A stretch of 64,000 nt of DNA. It comes from Corynebacterium minutissimum. Its GTDB lineage: Bacteria; Actinomycetota; Actinomycetes; Mycobacteriales; Mycobacteriaceae. The stretch's first letter is position 1, and each line of letters opens with the position of its first letter. Below the pieces are notes generated by a model. It was not told the origin of the DNA. It worked only from the letters and a program-made list of their open reading frames with translations, and ran no database searches. The translations under genes were made by a program, and so were the position numbers. Of this stretch, positions 44,865-52,166 are shown piece by piece. The stretch is taken from assembly GCF_016889765.1 (NCBI RefSeq), contig NZ_CP069533.1, forward strand, positions 744,001-808,000, given 5' to 3'.

Positions 44865-45035
44865 CTATTCCCCCAAGACACGCGCTACGCGTTGAACTGC
44901 TTCGTCGAGGGAGGGCTGCGTTTGGGGCTTGGGCAGGCCGCAAAAGACCTGGCAGGCGTGGTCCGGAACTACCTCGGCGGAGCGGGACAGGCCACGCTCG
45001 GCGAGGTACTCGTCAAAGAACATATCGATACTCAT
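44865..45035 (-). CDS. Small 56-residue protein upstream of fas
   Basis: An ATG-started ORF of 56 codons plus stop ends five bases before the fas GTG. The product (begins MSIDMFFDEYLAERG, ends AVQRVARVLGE) looks like a real protein: amphipathic helices at both ends, two cysteines in ACQVFCGLPKP and codon use like its neighbours. The fas ribosome site lies across its last codons, so the two are probably coupled. A -10 element TAGAAT sits 11 bases before its ATG. No strong ribosome site, consistent with a short leader. I do not recognise a family; it could be a FAS partner or a translated leader. Confidence 0.6.
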   Translation of the reverse strand: MSIDMFFDEYLAERGLSRSAEVVPDHACQVFCGLPKPQTQPSLDEAVQRVARVLGE

Positions 45036-45046
45036 ACCGACATCAG

Positions 45047-45063
45047 ATTCTACCCACTAGGAT
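45047..45063. promoter_or_regulatory. Divergent -10 elements for the fas unit and the nuclease gene
   Basis: On the minus strand TAGAAT (45047-45052) precedes the small ORF and fas. On the plus strand TAGGAT (45058-45063) lies nine bases before the nuclease ATG. The two promoters are back to back within 40 bases, so regulators binding here could affect both. Confidence 0.5.
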
Positions 45064-45072
45064 CAATGCGTC

Positions 45073-45840
45073 ATGGCCTCTCGCACCCCCTTCTTTCTCG
45101 CTGCTCAACTCAACGTCCTCGTTGCTGCATTGGTGGTGTGCGGCCTGCTACTTCCCTCCCCTGCCGAGCAACCAGACACTGCGCAGGGCAACGCGCCCTC
45201 ATCTACGCGCGAGCACCCTACGCACGCCCCTTCCCCGGACAGCCCTGAGGTTGACACAGACAGTCCCGCGGCGGCCGACGCCCTGGCTGCGCTGGATTCC
45301 TTGGAAGTCAAAGGCCGCGCGCCGATGACGGGTTACGATCGCGCGCACTTTGGGCAGGCGTGGTCCGACGATGTCACCGTCGAGTTTGGCCATAACGGCT
45401 GCGATACTCGCAACGACATCCTCCGCCGTGACCTGGACAATCTTGTCATCAAAGAGGGCACCTTTGACTGTGTAGCGATGTCCGGCACGCTGCATGACCC
45501 GTACTCTGGGCAGGTCATCGACTTTCAGCGCGGGGCGGGGACATCCGAGGCTGTACAGATTGACCACGTTGTCGCGCTGGCCGACGCCTGGCAGAAAGGC
45601 GCCCAGCACTGGTCACCCGAGCAGCGCCGCAATTTTGCTAATGATCCACGCAACCTCCTCGCCGTCGACGGGCCACTCAACCAGCACAAAGGCGCCGGCG
45701 ATGCCGCCACGTGGCTACCTCCCCATCGGGCCTTCCGCTGCGAGTACGCGCAGCGCATCGTCGACGTGAAGGCGGCGTATGGCGTGTGGGTAACCGAAGC
45801 AGAGAAAGAAGCGCTCAGCCGCCTGCTGCAGGAGTGCTAA
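45073..45840 (+). CDS. Secreted HNH-family nuclease (DUF1524 type)
   Basis: Protein of 255 residues with a signal-like helix (LNVLVAALVVCGLLLPSPAEQ) and a Pro/Ser/Thr-rich linker to about residue 80, then a compact nuclease domain: GYDRAHFGQAWSDDV, CDTRNDILRRDL, the catalytic VQIDHVVALADAWQKGA and NDPRNLLAVDGPLNQHKG. This is the GmrSD/DUF1524 secreted-nuclease pattern of Actinobacteria, probably used for scavenging extracellular DNA. Confidence 0.88.
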   Translation: MASRTPFFLAAQLNVLVAALVVCGLLLPSPAEQPDTAQGNAPSSTREHPTHAPSPDSPEVDTDSPAAADALAALDSLEVKGRAPMTGYDRAHFGQAWSDDVTVEFGHNGCDTRNDILRRDLDNLVIKEGTFDCVAMSGTLHDPYSGQVIDFQRGAGTSEAVQIDHVVALADAWQKGAQHWSPEQRRNFANDPRNLLAVDGPLNQHKGAGDAATWLPPHRAFRCEYAQRIVDVKAAYGVWVTEAEKEALSRLLQEC

Positions 45841-45847
45841 AGACAGT

Positions 45848-45884
45848 AAAAGGGCCTTCCCGGTATATCGGGAAGGCCTTTCAT
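45848..45884. terminator. Strong bidirectional terminator
   Basis: AAAGG(G)CCTTCCCG and CGGGAAGGCCTTT form a 13-base stem around GTATAT, between converging genes; on the minus strand it is followed by TTTTACT. Confidence 0.85.
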
Positions 45885-45902
45885 CATTGCTACGAGCAGT
45901 GT

Positions 45903-47105
45903 TTAGTTGCCGTTGTTGTTCTGGTTGAGCTGGTTGCGCAACTGGTTGAAATAATCACGCGCGGACTGCGGCTGGGCGTTGCCCTGCGGAGGCGTGGGGA
46001 AGCCCGGCATGTTACCGAAGCCCTGCTGCTGTGCATTCTGGACATGTTCTTGGGCCTGCTGCTGAGCGCGCTTAGCTTGTTCCATGACTTCAGCGTCACG
46101 GCTGGCGCGCTCGTCTCGTTCACGCCGCTCCTTCTCCTCTCGCCGGCGGCGCGCTTCGGCGAAGTCCTCGCGGCTGCGCTTCGCCTCCCCGGCGGGCACG
46201 GACGGCTTCGGAGCGGAGTTGATGGCGTCGGTCGACAGGAGCGTGTCGCGCATGCCGCTGAAGAGGTCCTGCATGCCGCCCGGGTTAGACGGCATGTAGA
46301 GCACGTTGGTGTGCGCACGGTCCGCCACATCCACCATGGCGTCAAGGTACTGAGATACCAGCATGAGGGTCTCTGGGTTCTCCTCCACACCGGCGGCACG
46401 CAGCAGCTCGTACTGCTGAGCGATACCTTCGACAATTTCCTTACGCTGGTCAGCCACACCGCGACCCTGTAGCTTCTTGGCCTCGGCCGCACCTTCGGCT
46501 TCCTTGACCACGCGAATCTTCTCAGCCTCTGCCTGGGCTACGGCAGCCTCGCGTTCACGCTGTGCTGCGTTAATGGAGTTCATGGACTCACGCACACGGG
46601 CATCCGGGCGAATATCGGTGACAAGGGTGTTGACGAAGTTCCAGCCGTAGGCAGCCATGTTGTCGCGCAGGGACATAGCCACGTTGCGGGCAATGGTGTC
46701 CTTGGAAGAGAAGGAATCATCCAGGTTCATGTTCGCCACAGACGAGCGAACGTTGTCCTGCACATAAGCCACAATCTGCTGCTCATGGTTGGACAAGGTG
46801 TAGAAAGCCTGACGCTCGCTGCCTTGGACCACCTCATACTGCACGGCCACAGGAATCTGGACGAAGACGTTGTCCTTGGTCTTAGTCTCCACCATGACGT
46901 CAAGCTGGCGAATCTGCAGACTGATCTTGGCGCGGACGCGGTCGACCAACGGCACCTTGAGGTGCAAGCCCGCGTGGGCAACGTTGACGAACTTACCCAT
47001 CCGCTCAATGATGGCAGCTTCCTTCGTACGGACGATGAAGAAGCCGTCGAAGGCGAGGGCGGCGAGAAGCAGGACTATCACGCCAAAGACAATGAGGGGA
47101 CCCAT
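45903..47105 (-). CDS. SPFH/Band 7 (stomatin-like) membrane protein
   Basis: A 400-residue protein with one N-terminal membrane helix (LIVFGVIVLLLAALAFDGFFIV), a Band 7 domain (about residues 30-190; EAAIIERMGKFVNVAHAGLHLKVPLVDRV) and a long Ala/Glu/Arg coiled coil to about 260 with INAAQREREAAVAQAEAEKIRVVKEAEG. Such proteins form membrane microdomain scaffolds. The C-terminal 60 residues are Gln/Asn-rich (NQLNQNNNGN) and probably disordered. AAAGG lies seven bases before the ATG. The 163 bases upstream hold an AT-rich stretch but no gene. Confidence 0.92.
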   Translation of the reverse strand: MGPLIVFGVIVLLLAALAFDGFFIVRTKEAAIIERMGKFVNVAHAGLHLKVPLVDRVRAKISLQIRQLDVMVETKTKDNVFVQIPVAVQYEVVQGSERQAFYTLSNHEQQIVAYVQDNVRSSVANMNLDDSFSSKDTIARNVAMSLRDNMAAYGWNFVNTLVTDIRPDARVRESMNSINAAQREREAAVAQAEAEKIRVVKEAEGAAEAKKLQGRGVADQRKEIVEGIAQQYELLRAAGVEENPETLMLVSQYLDAMVDVADRAHTNVLYMPSNPGGMQDLFSGMRDTLLSTDAINSAPKPSVPAGEAKRSREDFAEARRRREEKERRERDERASRDAEVMEQAKRAQQQAQEHVQNAQQQGFGNMPGFPTPPQGNAQPQSARDYFNQLRNQLNQNNNGN

Positions 47106-47268
47106 GGATTAGCCTTTCTAGGATCAGTTCACTTTTCGCAACTATTTTGCCATAACGTGACACCCGCCACGAGGCGGTGCGGAGCACTCCCCAGCAATCG
47201 TTGCTAACTATTAATACTTAATACTGCTGTGCCCAGAGTGCCCTAGCCGTTCACCCTAGCGCTCGTCC

Positions 47269-48519
47269 TTAATGCTCGTCGGCCAACCGGAAGAGCTCGC
47301 CCAGAATCCCCGAACCGTCCTCAGCAATCCCATTGTGCTGGAAGCGATTCGTCACCATCGGGCGCAGGTCACGGTAGGTCTCCCCCGTAGCCATTGAATC
47401 CTCGAAGGGGACGAAGATGTCGTCCAGGTAGATGGCGGCAGCGGCTACCAGGGGGCCGTCGGCAAGCACTGCGTCATCGTACGGCGAGCTGGTCCACTCA
47501 TGCGCAGCCAGCTCCTCCGCGCCTTCTTTGAAAGGGCGTAACGCCGGGTCCTCGTCGAATTGCCAGGGGAAGATGTGTTCGCCGGTAAGGTACGTGCCGT
47601 CCTCGGCAAACTCGGGAAACTCCTCGCGCATGCGGTGCGCCGCCCAGCCGGTGACGGCCTGGCCGCCGACGCCACCGTAGATGGATTCATGGATCGCCGC
47701 GTACAGCGGCCCGGCCTGGAAGCTCACGCGGCTGCCGACGTTGTTGAGGAAGTCTGAACGCAAGCGCTTCTCCCCGCCCACGGTGCGGAACGGTTCCTCC
47801 AGCAGGTAGGCCAGAGAATCGAAGCCAGTGCCGCGCCCCAATTCAATACCGATGGTGCGGAAGCGGCGCGCAGACAGGCGCTCACCCGTGGGCAGGAGTT
47901 CTTCCGAGTTGTCCAGGTGGTGGATAATCTCTTCGATGCGTTTTTGAGCCCACGGAAATTGGTTGTAAAAGCGCTCGTGACGGACCTTGAGCTTGGCAAA
48001 GGTCGTGCGGTAGAGATCGTCCGCGCCCTTGGTCAGGGTAGGAAGGCCACCAGTAAGGAAGGCCCGGCCGATAGACTCCGTGAACATCGAAGCATAGGCC
48101 GTAATGATGAAGCCGCCGAAGGACTGGCCGAAGAGATCCCAGGACTCCTCCCCCAGGTGCTCACGTAGGCGTTCGGCATCACGCACGATGTTGTCCTGGC
48201 GCAACTGCGCCAAGCGCTGCGCGGTGCGGTCCTCGGCAGGGCTCAGTTCATCAATGCGGTGGCTGCGCCCAGTGCCGCGCTGGTCCATGAGGATCCAACG
48301 GTAGCGCTCCAGGCCCTTCCCGATGAGCCCGGTGGCGCCAACCGGCCGCGGAGACGGGAAACCCGGCCCGCCCTGGTTATAGAGCAGTGCCGGGTAGTTC
48401 TCACCGCCCGGTGGGATGATCTCGCGCGCGTAGAGTTCGAAAGAACCGGCGGCGGGATTGTCATAATCCCAGGGGACGGTAAGGATGTGTTCCTTGATGG
48501 TGTGGCCGAAGCGTTTCAT
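47269..48519 (-). CDS. Alpha/beta hydrolase, prolyl-aminopeptidase-like (S33)
   Basis: A 416-residue serine hydrolase. The oxyanion-hole segment is YNQGGPGFPSP, followed by ILMDQRGTGRSHRID and the nucleophile elbow FGQSFGGFI (Ser near residue 136). The C-terminal half is a large lid plus an HNG-containing end, as in proline iminopeptidases that release N-terminal proline. The start at 48519 lies four bases after the pflA stop, so the gene belongs to the pyruvate formate-lyase transcript. A longer frame upstream lies inside pflA and is not hydrolase-like. Confidence 0.88.
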   Translation of the reverse strand: MKRFGHTIKEHILTVPWDYDNPAAGSFELYAREIIPPGGENYPALLYNQGGPGFPSPRPVGATGLIGKGLERYRWILMDQRGTGRSHRIDELSPAEDRTAQRLAQLRQDNIVRDAERLREHLGEESWDLFGQSFGGFIITAYASMFTESIGRAFLTGGLPTLTKGADDLYRTTFAKLKVRHERFYNQFPWAQKRIEEIIHHLDNSEELLPTGERLSARRFRTIGIELGRGTGFDSLAYLLEEPFRTVGGEKRLRSDFLNNVGSRVSFQAGPLYAAIHESIYGGVGGQAVTGWAAHRMREEFPEFAEDGTYLTGEHIFPWQFDEDPALRPFKEGAEELAAHEWTSSPYDDAVLADGPLVAAAAIYLDDIFVPFEDSMATGETYRDLRPMVTNRFQHNGIAEDGSGILGELFRLADEH

Positions 48520-48523
48520 GCTT

Positions 48524-49393
48524 CTAGTAGACCACGAAACCCTCCTTACGGAACGCATCTCGGACAGATTCAACGTCTTCCGGTTTAGGCGGCTTGGTGT
48601 CCTCCAAAGTGTAGGGCATGTTGAGCTCACGCCACTTATCTGCGCCCATGTTGTGGAAAGGCAGCACCTCGACTCGCTCGACGTTGCTCTTCCAGCGGGA
48701 GGCAATCTTGACCACGTTGGCGACATTCTCCGGGGAATCCGTCAGGCCAGGGACGAGCACGAAACGAATCCACACCGGCTTGCCCATCTCATTGAGACGG
48801 TCACCGAAGTCGATGGTGGGTTGCAGCTCGCGGCGCGTGACTTCCTTGTAAGTCTCCTCGTCACCAGCCTTGACGTCCAAGAGAACGAGGTCAATGTTGT
48901 CCAAGTCCTCGTCGCGCAGGCGCGCGCCCAAGTATCCCGACGTGTCAATCGTCGTATGGATACCCGCGTCGTGGACCTCCTTGAGCAAGCGCCGGGCAAA
49001 CGCAATCTGGAACAGCGCTTCGCCGCCAGACATAGTCAGACCACCTCCGGAGGAGTTGAAGACAGGCTTATAGCGCTTGATGCGCTTCACCACGTCTTCA
49101 ATGCGCTCCAGAGTGCCGACCTTCATTTCCATCGTGTCAGGGTTGTGGCAGTACTGGCAGCGCAGCGGGCATCCCGACATGAACAAAGTCATGCGGGTTC
49201 CAGGGCCATCAACGGCGGTCACCAGCTCCCAAGAGTGAACGAGGGCAATGTCGCCAGAACGGCGTGCCTGCATCAACTCCGGGCGGCTGAACTCGTCGAG
49301 GTCATTATCTGTGCCCAAACCGGCGGCGGCGCCGCGCACCTTGTCACCCTCTTCAGGGGACAGGTGGACGACGCCGGTAATGCCATCTGCCAT
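48524..49393 (-). CDS. pflA: Pyruvate formate-lyase-activating enzyme (radical SAM)
   Basis: A 289-residue iron-sulfur enzyme that uses S-adenosylmethionine to install the glycyl radical. The cluster cysteines are C75, C79 and C82 (GCPLRCQYCHNPDT). Also visible are the SAM-binding LTMSGGEALFQ and TTIDTSGYLG. The N-terminal 45 residues before DIALVHSWELVTAVDGPG are an extension relative to E. coli PflA (246 residues). Its ATG follows the grcA stop directly (TAG-ATG), so translation is coupled to the radical-bearing subunit. Confidence 0.94.
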   Translation of the reverse strand: MADGITGVVHLSPEEGDKVRGAAAGLGTDNDLDEFSRPELMQARRSGDIALVHSWELVTAVDGPGTRMTLFMSGCPLRCQYCHNPDTMEMKVGTLERIEDVVKRIKRYKPVFNSSGGGLTMSGGEALFQIAFARRLLKEVHDAGIHTTIDTSGYLGARLRDEDLDNIDLVLLDVKAGDEETYKEVTRRELQPTIDFGDRLNEMGKPVWIRFVLVPGLTDSPENVANVVKIASRWKSNVERVEVLPFHNMGADKWRELNMPYTLEDTKPPKPEDVESVRDAFRKEGFVVY

Positions 49394-49645
49394 CTAGGAG
49401 CCCTGGTGGAAGGTACGGGAGATGACGTCGAGCTGCTGCTCGCGGGTCAGCTTGACGAAGTTCACTGCGTAGCCAGACACGCGGACAGTGAGGTTCGGGT
49501 ACTTCTCCGGGTGCTCAACAGCGTCCTCCAGGGTGGACTTGTCCAGGACGTTGATGTTGGCGTGGTACAGGCCCGAGTCCATGTTGTTGGCGGTGCGGTT
49601 TGCCTTCATGGTTGCGAGACGCTCGTCGAAAGTTGGGGTAGCCAT
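49394..49645 (-). CDS. grcA: Glycyl-radical domain protein (GrcA-like), separate subunit of pyruvate formate-lyase
   Basis: An 83-residue protein made of an approximately 27-residue N-terminal segment (MATPTFDERLATMKANRTAN) and the C-terminal glycyl-radical domain of pyruvate formate-lyase: EHPEKYPNLTVRVSGYAVNF with the radical glycine at G58, then LTREQQLDVISRTFHQ. E. coli YfiD/GrcA is a 127-residue spare part for an intact enzyme; here the neighbouring PflB has no such domain. AGGAG lies eight bases before the ATG. It sits 37 bases after pflB and abuts pflA. Confidence 0.93.
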   Translation of the reverse strand: MATPTFDERLATMKANRTANNMDSGLYHANINVLDKSTLEDAVEHPEKYPNLTVRVSGYAVNFVKLTREQQLDVISRTFHQGS

Positions 49646-49682
49646 GATGTTTTCTCCTTTTCGGAAGTGGTGTGAAAGTGGT

Positions 49683-51776
49683 TTACTTGGAATCCATGAT
49701 GAAGCCGGCGTCGAGGACACCCACCAGGTTGGTGATGCGTTCCTCAGGCGTGCGGCCCAAACCGGACGGGGTGATGGTGTTCGTCAGCGAGATGCCGTCG
49801 AGCGCATCCTTGTAGTCCAGCTTGCCCACCGACAGCATGGAAGCGACCATGCCGTGGTTGTCTGCGCCGTTCTCCGGGTTTGCGCCCGGGGCGAACGGAG
49901 TACCTGCCTCGTGGCCAGACGGGAAGGAACCAGTAGCCTTGCCGTAGACCACGTTGGAGGTAATGGTCAGCACAGACTGGGTCGGGATGGCGTTGCGGTA
50001 CATCGGGATGGCCTTAATCTTCGCCATCACGGTGTGGACGATGGTGGCGGCGATGTCATCGGCGCGGTCATCATCGTTGCCATAGAACGGGAAGTCACCT
50101 TCCGTCTTGTAGTCCACGATGAGACCAGTCTCATCGCGCACCGGGTAGACCTTGGCGTACTTGATGGCGGAGAGGGAGTCAGCCACGATGGACAGACCCG
50201 CGATACCGCAGCCCATGGAGCGCACAATGTCGGAATCGTGCAGTGCCATCTCGATGGACTCGTAGGCGTACTTGTCGTGGCAGTAGTGGATGATGTTGAG
50301 GGCCTCAACGTAGGTGCCCACAACCCAGTCCAGCATCTCCTCGTACTTCTGCCAGACCTCGTCGAAGTCCAGCGGGCCATCGCCCTGGATAGCCTCGTAG
50401 CCGTCCACGACTTGCTTTCCGCTGACCTCGTCGCGGCCTCCGTTGATGGCGTAGAGCAGGGCCTTAGCGGCGTTCACGCGGGCGCCGAAGAACTGCATCT
50501 GCTTGCCGACGGCCATCGGGGACACGCAGCAGGCAATCGCGGCGTCATCGCCCCACTGTTCACGAATCTGCTTATCGGACTCGTACTGGATGGACGAGGT
50601 CTCAATCGAGATGTGGGCACAGAATTCCTTGTAGCCCTCCGGCAGCTGCGGATCCCAGAAAATGGTGATGTTCGGCTCCGGTGACGGGCCAAGGTTGACC
50701 AGGGTCTGCAGCAAACGGAAGGAGGTCTTGGTGACTAGGTGGCGGCCGTCAGAACCGAAACCAGCATCGGTCCAGGTTGCCCAGTAGGGGTCACCGGAGA
50801 AGATCTGGTCGTAATCCTCGGTACGCAGGAAGCGCACGATACGCAGCTTGAGGACCAGCTGGTCGATGATCTCCTGAGCGTCTTCCTCAGTGATGATGCC
50901 AGCGGCAAGGTCGCGCTCGAAGTAGCAATCGAAGAAGGCGGAGAGGCGGCCGATGGACATGGCGGCGCCGTCCTGGGACTTAATGGAAGCCAAGTAGCCA
51001 AAGTAGGTCCACTGAACAGCTTCGTGAGCGGTCTTAGCCGGCTTGGAGATGTCAAAGCCGTAGGACTCAGCCATGACCTTAAGCTTCTTCAGAGCCTTGA
51101 TCTGCTCGGCGTGCTCCTCACGGTAGCGAGCCCAGTGCTCGGAGAATCCGACATCGCCCACTGCATGCTTGGACGCTTCCTTCTCAGCGATGAGGTAGTC
51201 CACACCGTAGAGAGCCACACGGCGGTAGTCGCCAATGATGCGGCCACGGCCATAAGCATCCGGCAGACCGGTAATGATGTGGGAAGAACGAGCAGCGCGG
51301 ATGCGCGGGGTGTAGATATCGAAGACGGCATCATTGTGCGTCTTGCGGTAGCGGGTGAAGATCTTCTCCACCTCGGGGTCGGTTTCCTTACCGGCCTCCT
51401 TGATAGCCTGCTTGACCATGCGCCAGCCACCATTCGGCATCATGGCGCGCTTCAGCGGGGTATCCGTTTGCAGGCCAACAATGACGTCGTCCTCTTCGCA
51501 AATGTAGCCAGCCGGGAAAGCGTCAATATCAGTTGGGGTGTGGGTGTCGACATCGAAGATGCGCTTCTTGCGCTCGATGGACAGGTAGTTTTCTTCCAGG
51601 TGCTCCCAGACGCGCTTGGTCTTTTCGGTCGGGCCCTCCAAGAAGGAAGCATCTCCGTCATAGGGGGTGTAGTTGCGCTGGATGAAATCGCGGACGTCGA
51701 TGTTCTCGGTCCACGGGCCTTCTTCAAAGCCCTTCCATCCCTCAAACTGGACGGATTGCTCAGTTGCGGTGGTCAC
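49683..51776 (-). CDS. pflB: Pyruvate formate-lyase large subunit lacking the radical domain
   Basis: Converts pyruvate plus CoA to acetyl-CoA plus formate under anoxia. Its 697 residues align with E. coli PflB (about 760) from the start through TNLVGVLDAGF and then stop. The transferring cysteine pair C416-C417 is present (AIACCVSPMAVGKQMQFFGARVN), but the C-terminal RVSGYAV glycine segment is missing and is supplied by the next gene. The GTG start has GGGAG upstream. Frame and spacing rule out a simple stop mutation (see findings). PFL is absent from C. glutamicum, so it marks an anaerobic capability. Confidence 0.94.
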   Translation of the reverse strand: MTTATEQSVQFEGWKGFEEGPWTENIDVRDFIQRNYTPYDGDASFLEGPTEKTKRVWEHLEENYLSIERKKRIFDVDTHTPTDIDAFPAGYICEEDDVIVGLQTDTPLKRAMMPNGGWRMVKQAIKEAGKETDPEVEKIFTRYRKTHNDAVFDIYTPRIRAARSSHIITGLPDAYGRGRIIGDYRRVALYGVDYLIAEKEASKHAVGDVGFSEHWARYREEHAEQIKALKKLKVMAESYGFDISKPAKTAHEAVQWTYFGYLASIKSQDGAAMSIGRLSAFFDCYFERDLAAGIITEEDAQEIIDQLVLKLRIVRFLRTEDYDQIFSGDPYWATWTDAGFGSDGRHLVTKTSFRLLQTLVNLGPSPEPNITIFWDPQLPEGYKEFCAHISIETSSIQYESDKQIREQWGDDAAIACCVSPMAVGKQMQFFGARVNAAKALLYAINGGRDEVSGKQVVDGYEAIQGDGPLDFDEVWQKYEEMLDWVVGTYVEALNIIHYCHDKYAYESIEMALHDSDIVRSMGCGIAGLSIVADSLSAIKYAKVYPVRDETGLIVDYKTEGDFPFYGNDDDRADDIAATIVHTVMAKIKAIPMYRNAIPTQSVLTITSNVVYGKATGSFPSGHEAGTPFAPGANPENGADNHGMVASMLSVGKLDYKDALDGISLTNTITPSGLGRTPEERITNLVGVLDAGFIMDSK

Positions 51777-51807
51777 TATAATGACTCCCTTCGTACTTCA
51801 TACGACG

Positions 51808-51825
51808 TGTGGAAAATCTGCCACA
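51808..51825. promoter_or_regulatory. Dyad upstream of pflB
   Basis: TGTGG-N8-CCACA lies 32 bases before the pflB GTG. A weaker dyad (TCGGT...ACCGA) spans 51859-51881. Both are candidate sites for an oxygen or catabolite regulator. The region 51777-52014 holds no gene. Confidence 0.35.
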
Positions 51826-52014
51826 GAAGGGTTTTGGTGACTCCAGTTCACGGGCAATTCGGTCATCACGGTTGTCACCGAACCCCTCTCTGCAGCCCAT
51901 AGTAAGGGCAAAGCCGTTTTAACTCATATCGTGCGTTTTATGAGGTAAATCACTAAAAACACCGCACAGTGGCCACCCCGCAGGTCGCCGGATCCATAGG
52001 TAACGACCGTACTG

Positions 52015-52046
52015 TTGACTCGCGGGGGTGGACCACCCCCTAAAGT
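52015..52046 (+). promoter_or_regulatory. Promoter-like pair with a perfect palindrome in the spacer
   Basis: TTGACT (52015-52020) and TAAAGT (52041-52046) resemble -35 and -10 boxes, though 20 bases apart. The spacer holds GGGGGTGG-A-CCACCCCC (52024-52040), a perfect dyad, ideally placed for a repressor or MerR-type activator of the permease gene starting at 52167. Confidence 0.4.
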
Positions 52047-52166
52047 GGCATTCACCACAGTTTTTCGCGTTCATTGGGCGAGCTGAATCCGCTTCTTGGT
52101 GTGTATCCACACCGCGCTCTATTGTTATGCGCAGTATCCTCGTCTCGCCCTCAAGGAGCTCTTCGC

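Noticed and set aside
44892..45328. Plus-strand frames overlapping the fas promoter region
   Set aside because: They lie opposite the small ORF and out of frame with the secreted nuclease, and show no protein-like pattern.
49640..49690. Frameshift or premature stop splitting one pfl gene
   Set aside because: The two reading frames differ, the gap contains AGGAG at proper distance, and the small protein has its own N-terminal segment absent from PFL.
51837..51851. GlxR/CRP-type site (GTGA...TCAC)
   Set aside because: The half-sites are seven bases apart, not six, and the outer positions do not match.
50739..51902. 387-codon plus-strand frame across pflB
   Set aside because: Mirrors pflB codons; the minus-strand protein is clearly pyruvate formate-lyase.
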